DNA of 19,143 bases from NCBI GenBank assembly GCA_025526915.1, contig JAHLKH010000337.1, forward strand, positions 1-19,143. Reading direction: 5' to 3'. Shown in pieces: positions 1-12,200 of the stretch. The notes under the pieces are model-generated. The model worked only from the letters and a program-made list of their open reading frames with translations. It did no database searches and was not told the origin of the DNA. Positions within the stretch are counted from its first letter, which is position 1. Each line of letters opens with the position of its first letter. Position numbers and translations under genes: made by a program. Source of the DNA: Entophlyctis helioformis. Lineage: Eukaryota > Chytridiomycota > Chytridiomycetes > Chytridiales > Chytriomycetaceae.

Positions 1-276
1 GTCCATGTCGGCTGTGAGAGTGACACGCTCGAGTGCAACATCACGCCTCGTCGATCTGCGGCCGCACAACCTGCACAATGCCGCCAGTCGATGTCGGCAC
101 AAACGATGTGCGCAGGATGGCGTGGTGCTGCACAAGCGTGCGGAATGCGCCTCGAGTGCATCCACGTCGATCGCCTGCGTGGCTTGCAGTGGCAGCTGGT
201 TGAATACGCCGATGCGTTCTGGATCGTCGCTGCAACCATGCCAGACTGCAGCGTGTGGCGGGAATGCGTCCATGGT
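1..276 (-). CDS. NRPS condensation domain C6, N-terminal fragment
   Basis: This is the start of the next C domain, cut by the left edge. It matches the N-terminal parts of C3 and C5 ([15 protein letters not shown] and VRPQIDE are readable), so it is of the type that accepts an L-donor, consistent with T5 lacking an E domain. The segment near 255-265 is frame-broken relative to the other copies (the [10 protein letters not shown] motif is garbled). The last codons, at positions 9-1, read ADMD at a codon boundary. Confidence 0.82.
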
Positions 277-3200
277 CGATGCATCCACTCCGAGTCGGTC
301 GGTCCATCGGCTGCAATCTCATCGAGCGTGTCCTGCGAGAGAGTGGCAGCCGGCCACACTGGCGTGCTGTCAGAGCCAGAGTCGCCAGACGAGGCTGCCT
401 TGTCGGCGAGTGCGGCTGAGCGTGACAGCGTCTGTGTCTTGAACAGCTGCGGCACCGTGATCGGCAGACCCGCACGCTGGCAGGCTGTCGCCGTCTTGAT
501 GGCCGAGATCGAGTCGCCACCGAGTGCAAAGAACGACGTGTTGCGGCCGATCGACTCGACTGGCACGCCAAGCACATCGGCCCACACGGCTGCCATGCGC
601 ATCTCGGCATCGGTCGACAGCTCTCGACGACAATCACAACGTCCATGGCGGCGAGTGCTTCTTGTCCGTCTTGCCGTTGGCGTTGGTCGGCATGGCGTCC
701 AGTCCCACAAACACGGCCGGCACCATGTACGCTGGCAGGTGCTCGACACCACATCGCGCAGCTCGTCGGCGTCAATGTCGGCCGGTGTCACAAAGCCAAC
801 CAGGTGCGTCTTGTCCTTGACAATCGCTGCGGCCGCCGTCACACGCGGATGCTTCATCAGTGCGGCTGCAACCTCGTCCAGCTCAATGCGGTATCCCTTG
901 AGCTTGACCTGTCGTCGCGACGTCCAATGATCTCGAAGCGGCCGTCGGGAAGCATGCGTCCGAGATCGCCGTCTTGAACATGCGGCTGCCACACTTGGCT
1001 GCAAACTCGCCGCTCGCAAACGGATCGGCCAGGAACTTGTCGGCCGTCATCTCGGGAAGGTTGATGTATCCAGGCGACACACCAATGCCGCCAATGAACA
1101 TCTCGCCCATCACACCAGCAGGCACGCGACGCATCTGCTCGTCAGGATGTAGCACGAGCGTTGGTGACAGGAGTACCAACAGACACATCTCAAGAGCACA
1201 ATCCTTGCAACGTGCGAGATGATGGACAGCTCCGACGGTCCGTATGCATTGACGAAGGTGGCCTTGGAGCCCACTGATCCTTCAGACACTGGGGCAGACT
1301 TCGCCCGCGACGGTAACGCTCTTGAGTCGGGGATAGTCGGCGGGGTTTCCAATCTGTGCGAGACCCGTGGGTGTGATGACCAAAGAATCAACAGTTGCGA
1401 TCTTCTCGAAGACGTCATCTGTGCGCATCACAAGCGTGCATCCGTGGCACAGCGATCCCCACACTTCCCACTGGCAGACGTCGAATCCAATGGCCATGAA
1501 CTGCATGGCACGGGCACGCGGCACACATCCGATCTTGGGCGACGTGAGTGCATGACGTTGACGGCACCGGCGTGTGGCACTGGCACCCCTTGGGGTTGCC
1601 CGTCGAGCCTGACGTGTACACGATCATGAACACATCCGATCGAGATGCGGCGTGCTGCTTGTCGCCGATGCCTGGAATGCGACAACGGCCTTGTTGATGC
1701 GCTGTCTGGAGAGCATCGGCCACACCATCACAACTCGCACGGTGGATGGCAGCTGCAGCTGGTCGATGCGCTCTTGTTCAGACTCAGTCGACAGCACAAC
1801 CGTCACGCCGGCATCAGCGAGAATGAACCGGATGCGCTCGGCTGGGAACTTGGAGTCGAGCGGCACAATCGTCGCGCCAGTCTTGAGCACAGCGAGCAGT
1901 GCAAGCGGGAACTCGAGGCATCGCTGCATGATCACTGCGACACGCGAGCCAACGCCAATGCCGCCAAGTGCGACGATCTGGTTGGCAAGCAGAGTGCCGC
2001 ACTTGTCCATTCGCCATACGTGACCGAGTCGTCGCCGTACTCGACGGCCGTCCAGTCGGGATGCTCCACTGCGCGTGCCTCGAAGCCGTGGTGCACTGCC
2101 TCGTATGGCAGATCCACGAAGTGGTCCGAAGCTGTGTGCGTCGAGCAGCTGCATCTGAGCAGGCGACAGATCCCACAGCGGCTCGATCGACGACTTGGAT
2201 GCGACTGCAGATGCAAGCTGGCCGACCGTAAAGTCAAACTCGGCCAGGATCGACGACGCCTGCGTGTGCGACAGCTGTTCAAATTGTACAGTGCCGTCAG
2301 GCTGATGCCAGTTGCACTTGGGAACATGATCAGCTCGAACGTGTACGCCAAAGACCGCGACGATCCTTGCGATTCAGCTTGGCTGAACGGCAGCTTGGAG
2401 CCAGCATCGCCAGACAGTCGGCCGTCCTCTGGCAGGTTCTCAAACACAAACAGTGTCTGGAACAGCTTGGCGTCCGATGCGAGGCCACTCCACTTGTGCA
2501 CGTCGATCAGACCCGTGTGCGAGTGTGGCAGCATCTGTCCGTGGTCAGACTGCACGGCACGCAGGACATCGGATGCATCAGCGGTGTCCGAGTCGATGCG
2601 CACTCGCACGGCACGGTGTTGATCATGGCTCCAACAATGCTGCAGTCAAGGATGCATGTGCGAGTGTCAGTCAACAGCCATGCACACACAACCCACAAGC
2701 AGCAGCAACAGCATGCGACTCACCGATCGGCACCAGCAACGGGGATCTCACGGCCAGACAGCACCTGGCCAAACACGATGTCGCTGGATCGCGTGTACTT
2801 GCGCAGCGTCATGGCCCATGCTGCCTTGAGGAACACGGCGACCGTGACGCCTGCCGCCTTGCACGCCGCCTGCATCTGTGCCATCGGCAGGCTGCACTCG
2901 AGCGACAGCGGCTTGTCCTCGGAGATGGCGTCAGAGTCCCACTTGCCGAGCGACAGTGGCTCGGCTGGTGCGACACCGGCAAGGTACTCGCGCCAGAACG
3001 ACTCGGTGGCGGCTGCATCCTGTGCGGCGATGTAGTCCACCACAGACCGGAATGCAGGTCGCTCCTCGAGTGCGTGGCCGCCATATGCTGCAAGCAGATC
3101 TCCCACGATCATCGGCAGAGACCAGCCGTCGTACAGGTGTGGTGGATCGTGAGCACAACAACAGGATGCGAGTCGTCCGTGTGTGTCAGCAGCGACAGGC

Positions 3201-6200
3201 GGATCCAGTGCTTGTCGCCGACGGCAAAGCCACGAGCCTTGTCTTGTTCGAGGAACGCGGCAATGTCCATGTCGGCTGTGAGAGTGACACGCTCGAGTGC
3301 AACATCACGCTCGTCGATCTGCGGCCGCACAACATGCACAATGCCAGCAGTCGATGTCGGCACAAACGATGTGCGCAGGATGGCGTGGTGCTGCACCAGT
3401 GTGCGGAATGCCACCTCGAGTGCATCCACATCGATCGCCTGCGTGGCTTGCAGTGGCACCTGGTTGACATACGCCGATGCGTCCTGGATCGTCGCTGCAA
3501 CCATGCCAGACTGCAGTGGCGTGGCCGGGAATGCGTCCATGGTCGATGAATCCACTCCGAGTCGGTTGGTCCAGTCGGCTGCAATCTCGTCAAGCGTGTC
3601 CTGCGACAGAGTGGCTGAAGGCCACATATGCGCGCCGTCAGAGCCAGAGTCGCCAGACGAGGCTGCCTTGTCGGCGAGTGCGGCTGAGCGTGACAGCGTC
3701 TGTGTCTTGAACAGCTGCGGCACGGTGATCGGCAGACCCGCACGCTGGCAGGCTGTCGCCGTCTTGATGGCCGAGATCGAGTCGCCACCAAGTGCAAAGA
3801 ACGACGTGTTGCGGCCAATCGAGTCGACCGGCACACCAAGCACATCGGCCCACACGGCTGCCATGCGCATCTCGGCATCGCTCGACAGGCTCTCGACAGC
3901 AATCACAACGTCCATGGTGGCGAGTGCCTTCTTGTCCGCCTGCCATTCACCCCAAACCGCCATCATCAATCGCATATGTCAGCGTCATCATCCTCTTCAC
4001 CATCGCTCAAATGCCCGCATTCATCGCCTGCTCACCTTGCCGTTGACATTCATCGGAATCGTTTCCAACAGCACAATCGCGGACGGCACCATGTACTGCG
4101 GCAGCTTTCCATGTGCGTGCTCAAGCACTGCCTCAACAGCAACGCTCGTCGGTGTCACAAACGCAACAATCGCTCCGTCGCGCACCATCGTCACAACACC
4201 GTCGACCCCTGCACACTGCTGCAGCACCTTGGACACCTCCTCAAGCTCAATGCGGTATCCCTTGACCTTGACTTGATCGTCGCTGCGGCCGAGATACTCG
4301 ATCTGGCCGTCGGCGTTCCATCGTCCGATATCGCCCGTGTCGTACATGCGTGTGTCCGGCTGGCTGATGTCCGCCACAAACTTCTCGGCTGTCAAGTCGG
4401 GACGGTTCAGGTATCCGCGCGCAATGCCAACACCGCCAATAAACAGACGGCCCTTGACGCCGACAGGGACAGTGTGCAGCTGGTCGTCAAGCACGTAGAT
4501 GCGCGTGTTGGCAAGCGGCTTGCCGAGCGTCACATGCGATCCTGGCAGCAGCTGCGATGTCGCTGTTGCGAGAATAGTCGTCTCGGTTGCGCCATAGTCC
4601 GAGTACAGCTTGACGTGTTCCGCCCACAGATCTACCTGTGACTGTGGCAATGCTTCCGAAACGAGGAAGACCACTTGCAGGTTCGGATAGTCGCGCGGAT
4701 GGATATGCTGCAGACCGCTTGGTGAGATCGACAGTACGTTGGCCTTGGCAATCATGTCCAGGATAGACTCCTTGGAGAACAAGAGCAGAGTCGCTCCGGT
4801 CGTAAGCGCCGAAAGAATGTCGTGCAATGCCGAATCCACACTGATAGTGAATGTCTGCGACATGTTGATGCCTGGTGCCAGATGACTGAAAAGTGGATGG
4901 TGGACAATGCGCTCGTAGATGCCGCCATGCTCGATCAGCACTCCCTTGGGCAGTCCGGTCGTGCCTGATGTGAAGATGGTGTATGCGAGTGCATCGGCCG
5001 TCGCAATTTCGGCTGCCTTGGTGGTCGGCAGATCCGCAGAAAGAGCATCCAGCTGGAACACCAGTCCGCTGTACGTCGATGGCACGGCGTGTGCTGCAGC
5101 TGCCGTCGTGAGCACATGGCCCACATTGCACGACTCGAGCATGTAGCTGATGCGGTCGGCTGGCGTGGATGCCTCGATGGGGACGAATGCAGCACCAGAC
5201 TTGAGCACGCCGAGCAGTCCAACGACAAACTCGATCGATCGCGTCACAATGAGCGCAACAGACGTCTCGCGAGTGGCGCCGTGCGACTGCAGCAGATGAG
5301 CGACCTGGTTGGCGCGTGCATCCAGCTGTGCGTATGTGACGGTCGAGGTGCCGTCATCCAGGGCAACAGCATCGGCGTTGAGAGCAGCGCACGCCTCGAA
5401 CGCGTTGTGGACAAGATCGTACTTGTGCGGCATGGTCGGTCCGTGTGCAAACCTGACGAGTGCTTGCGATTGTGCGATTGTAAGCTGGTCAAGCTCAGCA
5501 ACCGTCACCTTGCCGTCGATCGCTGATTCGCCTGCGAGCTGGACAAGGACAGTCGCAAACTTGTCGATCATCGACCGCACGACAGACTCGTGGACGTTGT
5601 GTGCCTCGAACGTGCATGACACGTTGAGCTTGTTGCCCTGTTGTCCAACGCCTACCGACAAGAGTGAATCGACAAACTCCTGAGCATCGACCATGTCAAG
5701 ACTGAATGGCAGCTCGACACCGTCAACGTCACTCGTCGGATAGTTCTCAAACACCATGACCGTGTCAAATAGCTTGTCCGTCGTTGGCACGCCTGACCAT
5801 CGCTGCACGTCCACAAGCGAGCTGTGCGAGTGCGGCATTGCATCCGCCGAAAAGGACTGCATCGATGCAAGCAGCTGCGACGCCGTCATGTCGTCCGTCA
5901 AGTGAGCCGGCACGGGGATCGTGTTGATGAGCACACCGACTGTTGGTCCAGGCCGTCGATGCCGCCGTCACGTCCCGACACAACGAGCCAAACACGACAT
6001 GCTCGCTGCGTGTGTAGTGTCGCAGTGTCATGGCCCAGGCGGCACGCAGCAGTGTCGACACTGTGATGCCCTGCGTCTTGCACACCTCGTTGAGCCGTGC
6101 AAGCGTCACAATCTCCTCGAAGCGCTTGTACTTGGGACCAAGGAGTGCGTCGGCATCGGGTTTCGGAAGCGACAGCTTGGATGTGTTGGCGACCAGCGAC

Positions 6201-9200
6201 AGCGACTCGGCCCAGAACGCCTGGCTGGCGTCGGGAGACTGGCCGATCTGCCACTCGACATAGTCACGGAACGAGGCTCCCTCGGCGACCACCGGTTGGC
6301 TGACACATGCTCGAATCAGGTTGCTTCGATGATAGGTGACGACCAACCATCTGTGACAGAGTGGTGCTGTGTCCAGAACAGGCGGACACGGCCATCTGAC
6401 ATTCGATGCGGTGGATGTGTGTCATGATGCAGTCAGTACAAGCCATACAGCATGCATGTAGGCGTCATCAAGGCAATGTACATCTTACCTTCGAGAGCAA
6501 CGCTGTGGAATCGCTGGAACGACTTGCTTGCCATGCTGAAGCCGCGTTGGCGGTCGGATGCAAGGAACGCGTCTGTCATGGCATCAAGCGACTGCGTGTC
6601 GACCGGCCACGTGTCTGCACTGCGTGTCCACTCGCTGTGGTCCGCCTTGGCAACAACCTGGATCAGGCCGCCGCTGGTCGACACAAACGCCGTGCGCATG
6701 ATCGCGTACTGTTCTGCAACAGCGCCAAATGCCTTCTGCAGCGTCGCAACATCAAGATCGCCGCGGATGTCCAGCACTGTCTGCACCACGTACTCGCTCG
6801 GGTCGCGCATCATTGCAGACAGGAATCCAAGCTGCAGCGGCGTGACCGGGTACATGTCGTCCACATCAACCGGCCGCAGTCCAAGCACCGTGAGTGACTC
6901 AGACTCTGCCTCGGCAAGCGCAGCCTCAGACGGCAGCAGTGGCACGTCGGCAAGCACACGGCCGCCGATCGTCGCAGCGTCTGTGCAGTGTGCAACAATG
7001 CGCTGCATCCACACTGACCACTGCGACATCCACAACTCGAGCATCTCTGCCGTCATCATGAACTCTTCAGATGTCACAGCCAGCACAAGCTGCGATCCAT
7101 CGTGGAAACAGCTGATGTTGCACGGGTGGAACAGCTTGTCGTCTGGGTTGACGGACCAAGACTCCTCGAGCGTCGTGTCCATGGCAAAGAACGCATCGTC
7201 GCCCTCGAGAGACTGGAAACGACCGAGGTAGTTGAACGACACGCGGTGGCCAGCATGCGACTGGACGGTTGCCGTGGCGTCGCTGGATGGCGCAAGGTGC
7301 TTGATGGCGCCATACGACAGTCCCTTGTGCGGCACACTGCGCAGCTTGTGCTTGACCTGCCGCAGCACGTCGCCAATGTGCGACTCGCGAGACGCCGTGA
7401 ACATGGCTGGGTAGACCGTCGTGAACCAGCCGACCGTGTTGGTGACGTCGAGACCGTCAGTCCACGGCTCGCGTCCGTGGCCCTCGAGATCGATGCACAG
7501 CTGGTGGCTGCCGTTGCTGTCTGCCGACGACCGCACATCAGCCAGTGCGAATGTGAGCGCAGCAAGCACAATGTCCTGGATGTTGGTGCCATACGGCATG
7601 TTGGCGGCATCCAGCTGGCTGGTGACCGATGCATCCACGACACCGCGACTGCTGTGCACCGTGGATGCCACGAGAGCACCATCGGCAGACGCCACATCGG
7701 GCTGCTGACCAAAGCCGTCGTCGTGGCCCATGAATGCGTCCCACTTGGCAATGCTGGCAGCATTCAGCTGGGCCGCAAACTCGGTCTGCTGCTCCGACCA
7801 CGCCTTGAACGAGAGCGTCTTGGGCGGCAGCGAGCCGCCAGTCAGCAGCGTCTGCAAGTCGTCCAGCAGGATGCGCCACGACACGAGATCCACGACCAGA
7901 TGGTGTGCCGTGAACAGCAGACGCTGCGTGCCGTCGGGAAGACCAAACAGCGATGCTGCAAAGACAGGGCCGTCGGTGATGGACAGCGACTGCTGCACGC
8001 TGCGCACGGCGGCCTCGAGGTCGTCGACAGATGCAAGCGGCACAAACGGCACATTGACGGCGGGAATGGCGTCAGGTGCCAGGATGTGCTGCGACCAAGC
8101 GATGGCGCCAGATACAGCATCCACAGTGCGCGTGTATCGTGTGCGGAACACGTCGTGGTGCGTGGCAAGTGCAGCGATGGCCGAGCACAGAGACGCAGCG
8201 TCGAGAGCATCGCGCGGCCTGACAACAAAGCCTTGGTTGAAGTGGTTGATGTCCAGCCACGAGTGGTTGAAGAACTTGTGCTGGATGGGCGTCAACGGCA
8301 CAGGGCCAGAGACTGGCGCAAACAGCTGTGCGTCATCGACAGTGGCAACGACCTTGGCGGCGGCAGCGAGCGACGACAGCCGTGGCGACTTGAAGATCAG
8401 GGTTGTGGTGATGGCGAAGCCGGCAGTCTTGGCCTTGACAACCAGACGAATGGCCGAGATCGAGTCGCCACCAAGTGCAAAGAACGACGTGTTGCGGCCA
8501 ATCGAGTCGACCGGCACGCCAAGCGCATCGGCCCACACGGCTGCCATGCGCATCTCGGCATCGCTCGACAGGCTCTCGACAGCAATCACAACATCCATGG
8601 CGGCGAGTGCCTTCTTGTCCGTCTTGCCGTTGGCGTTGGTCGGCATGGCGTCCAGTCCCACAAACACGGCTGGCACCATGTACGCTGGCAAGTGCTCCGA
8701 CACCACATCGCGCAGCTCGTCGGCGTCAATGTCGGCCGGTGTCACGAAGCCAACGAGGTGCGTCTTGTCCTTGACAATCGCTGCGGCTGCCGTCACACGC
8801 GGGTGCTTCATCAGTGCGGCTGCAACCTCGTCCAGCTCAATGCGGTATCCCTTGAGCTTGACCTGATCGTCGCGACGTCCAATGATCTCGAAGCGGCCGT
8901 CGGGAAGCATGCGTCCGAGATCGCCTGTCTTGAACATGCGACTGCCACACTTGGCTGCAAACTCGCTGCTCGCAAACGGATCGGCCAGGAACTTGTCGGC
9001 CGTCATCTCGGGAAGGTTGATGTATCCAGGCGACACGCCAATGCCGCCAATGAACATCTCGCCCATCACGCCAGCAGGCACGCGACGCTGCTGCTCGTCC
9101 AGGATGTAGCACGAGGCATTGGTGACAGGAGTGCCAACAGACACATCTCAAGAGCACAAATCCTTGCAACGTGCGAGATGATGGACAGCTCCGACGGTCC

Positions 9201-12200
9201 GTATGCATTGACGAAGGTGGCCTTGGAAGCCCACATTCCTTCAGAACACTGGGGCAGACTTCGCCCGCGACGGTAACGCTCTTGAGTCGGGGATAGTCGG
9301 CGGGGTTTCCAATCTGTGCGAGACCCGTGGGTGTGATGACCAAAGAATCAACAGTTGCGATCTTCTCGAAGACGTCATCTGTGCGCATCACAAGCGTGCA
9401 TCCGTGGCACAGCGATCCCCACACTTCCCACTGGCAGACGTCGAATCCAATGGCCATGAACTGCATGGCACGGGCACGCGGCACACATCCGATCTTGGGC
9501 GACGTGAGTGCAATGACGTTGACGGCACCGGCGTGTGCCACTGGCACTCCCTTGGGGTTGCCCGTCGAGCCTGACGTGTACACGATCATGAACACATCCG
9601 ATCGAGATGCGGCGTGCTGCTTGTCCGCCGATGCCTGGAATGCGACAACGGCCTTGTTTGATGCAGCTGTCTGGAGAGCATCGGCCGACACCATCACAAC
9701 TCGCAGGTGGATGGCAGCTGCAGCTGGTCGATGCGCTCTTGTTCAGACTCAGTCGACAGCACAACCGTCACGCCGGCATCAGCGAGAATGAACCGGATGC
9801 GCTCGGCTGGGAACTTGGAGTCGAGCGGCACAATCGTCGCGCCAGTCTTGAGCACAGCGAGCAGTGCAAGCGGGAACTCGAGGCATCGCTGCATGATCAC
9901 TGCGACACGCGAGCCAACGCCAATGCCGCCAAGTGCGACGATCTGGTTGGCAAGCAGAGTGCCGCACTTGTCCAGTTCGCCATACGTGACCGAGTCGTCG
10001 CCGTACTCGACGGCCGTCCAGTCGGGATGCTCCACTGCGCGTGCCTCGAAGCCGTGGTGCACTGCCTCGTATGGCAGATCCACGAGTGGTCCGAAGCTGT
10101 GTGCGTCGAGCAGCTGCATCTGAGCAGGCGACAGATCCCACAGCGGCTCGATCGACGACTTGGATGCGACTGCAGATGCAAGCTGGCCGACCGTAAGTCA
10201 AACTCGGCCAGGATCGACGACGCCTGCGTGTGCGACAGCTGTTCAAATTGTACAGTGCCGTCAGGCTGATGCCAGTTGCACTTGGGAACATGATCAGCTC
10301 GAACGTGTACGCCAAAGACCGCGACGATCCTTGCGATTCAGCTTGGCTGAACGGCAGCTTGGAGCCAGCATCGCCAGACAGACGGTCGTCCTCTGGCAGG
10401 TTCTCAAACACAAACAGTGTCTGGAACAGCTTGGCGTCCGATGCGAGGCCACTCCACTTGTGCACGTCGATCAGACCCGTGTGCGAGTGTGGCAGCATCT
10501 GTCCGTGGTCAGACTGCACGGCACGCAGGACATCGGATGCATCAGGGTGTCCGACTCGATGCGCACTCGGCACGGCACGGTGTTGATCATGGCTCCAACA
10601 ATGCTGCAGTCAGGATGCATGTGCGAGTGTCAGTCAACAGCCATGCACACACAACCCACAAGCAGCACAACAGCATGCGACTCACCGATCGGCACCAGCA
10701 ACGGGGATCTCACGGCCAGACAGCACCTGGCCAAACACGATGTCGCTGGATCGCGTGTACTTGCGCAGCGTCATGGCCCATGCTGCCTTGAGGAACACGG
10801 CGACCGTGACGCCTGCCGCCTTGCACGCCGCCTGCATCTGGGCATCGGCAGGCTGCACTCGAGCGACAGCGGCTTGTCCTCGGAGGCGTTCAGAGTCCCA
10901 CTTGCCGAGCGACAGTGGCTCGGCTGGTGCAACACCGGCAAGGTACTCGCGCCAGAACGACTCGGTGGCGGCTGCATCCTGTGCGGCGATGTAGTCCACC
11001 ACAGACCGGAATGCAGGTCGCTCCTCGAGTGCGTGGCCGCCATATGCTGCAAGCAGTCTCCCACGATCATCGGCAGAGACCAGCCGTCGTACAGCGTGTG
11101 GTGGATCGTGAGCACAACAACAGGATGCGAGTCGTCCGTGTGGTCAGCAGCGACAGGCGGATCCAGTGCTTGTCGCCGACGGCAAAGCCACGAGCCTTGT
11201 CTTGTTCGAGGAACGCGGCAATGTCCATGTCGGCTGTGAGAGGACACGCTCGAGTGCAACATCACGCTCGTCGATCTGCGGCCGCACAACCTGCACAATG
11301 CCAGCAGTCGATGTCGGCACAAACGATGTGCGCAGGATGGCGTGGTGCTGCACCAGTGTGCGGAATGCCACCTCGAGTGCATCCACATCGATCGCCTGCG
11401 TGGCTTGCAGTGGCACCTGGTTGACATACGCCGATGCGTCCTGGATCGTCGCTGCAACCATGCCAGACTGCAGTGGCGTGGCCGGGAATGCGTCCATGGT
11501 CGATGAATCCACTCCGAGTCGGTTGGTCCAGTCGGCTGCAATCTCGTCAGCGTGTCCTGCGACAGAGTGGCTGAAGGCCACATATGCGCGCCTGTCAGAG
11601 CCAGAGTCGCCAGACGAGGCTGCCTTGTCGGCGAGTGCGGCTGACCGTGACAGTGTCTGTGTCTTGAACAGCTGCGGCACGGTGATCGGCAGACCCGCAC
11701 GCTGGCAGGCTGTCGCCGTCTTGATGGCCGAGATCGAGTCGCCACCAAGTGCAAAGAACGACGTGTTGCGGCCAATCGAGTCGACCGGCACGCCAAGCAC
11801 ATCGGCCCACACGGCTGCCATGCGAATCTCGGCATCGCTCGACAGGCTCTCGACAGCAATCACAACGTCCATGGTGGCGAGTGCTTCTTGTCCGTCTTGC
11901 CGTTGGCGTTGGTCGGCATGGCGTCCAGTCCCACAAACACGGCCGGAACCATGTACGCTGGCAAGTGCTCCGACACCACATCGCGCAGCTCGTCGGCGTC
12001 AATGTCGGCCGGTGTCACGAAGCCAACCAGGTGCGTCTTGTCCTTGACAATCGCTGCGGCCGCCGTCACACGCGGGTGCTTCATCAGTGCGGCTGCAACC
12101 TCGTCCAGCTCAATGCGGTATCCCTTGAGCTTGACCTGGTCGTCGCGACGTCCAATGATCTCGAAGCGGCCGTCGGAAGCATGCGTCCGAGATCGCCCGT

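Larger units (their letters stand above)
1..3264 (-). repeat. Short tandem unit, copy 1 (C-A-T, 3.3 kb)
   Basis: This is a shortened version of the long unit. Positions 1 to about 495 match the T4/C5 and T2/C3 regions (from 3265 and 11223). From about 500 to 3264 the sequence matches the A3-C3 region (8450-11222). In effect the E-C-A block is missing, and the join lies at the carrier-domain core, where all copies share sequence. Confidence 0.88.
3265..11222 (-). repeat. Long tandem unit, copy 2 (C-A-T-E-C-A-T, 7.96 kb)
   Basis: This copy encodes modules 3 and 4. It matches 11223-19143 except for the A4 domain (about 3940-5640), which is divergent and carries a private intron, and for the specificity block of A3 compared with A1. 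Both copies begin with the same bases (GTCCATGTCGGCTGTGAG) as position 1 of the window. Confidence 0.9.

Noticed and set aside
1..300. A thioesterase, reductase or terminal C domain at the downstream end
   Set aside because: The sequence there is the start of another ordinary C domain ([15 protein letters not shown]); no release-domain motif such as GxSxG is seen.
4021..4035. The stop codon after NGKVSRR as the C terminus of the synthetase
   Set aside because: It falls inside a well-formed 96-nt intron, and splicing continues directly into the T4 domain.
6433..9144. The methionine at 9144 as a gene start
   Set aside because: It lies inside A3, downstream of motif A5, in sequence homologous to mid-domain residues in all other modules. 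It is only the first ATG after a frame break.
7102..9276. Long plus-strand open frame (724 codons), with similar ones at 2453-4276 and 15024-16775
   Set aside because: They lie antisense to intact A, T, E and C domains and recur in each repeat copy. Their translation is rich in Arg, Gln, His and Val without recognizable motifs, as expected from the mirror of strongly biased codons.
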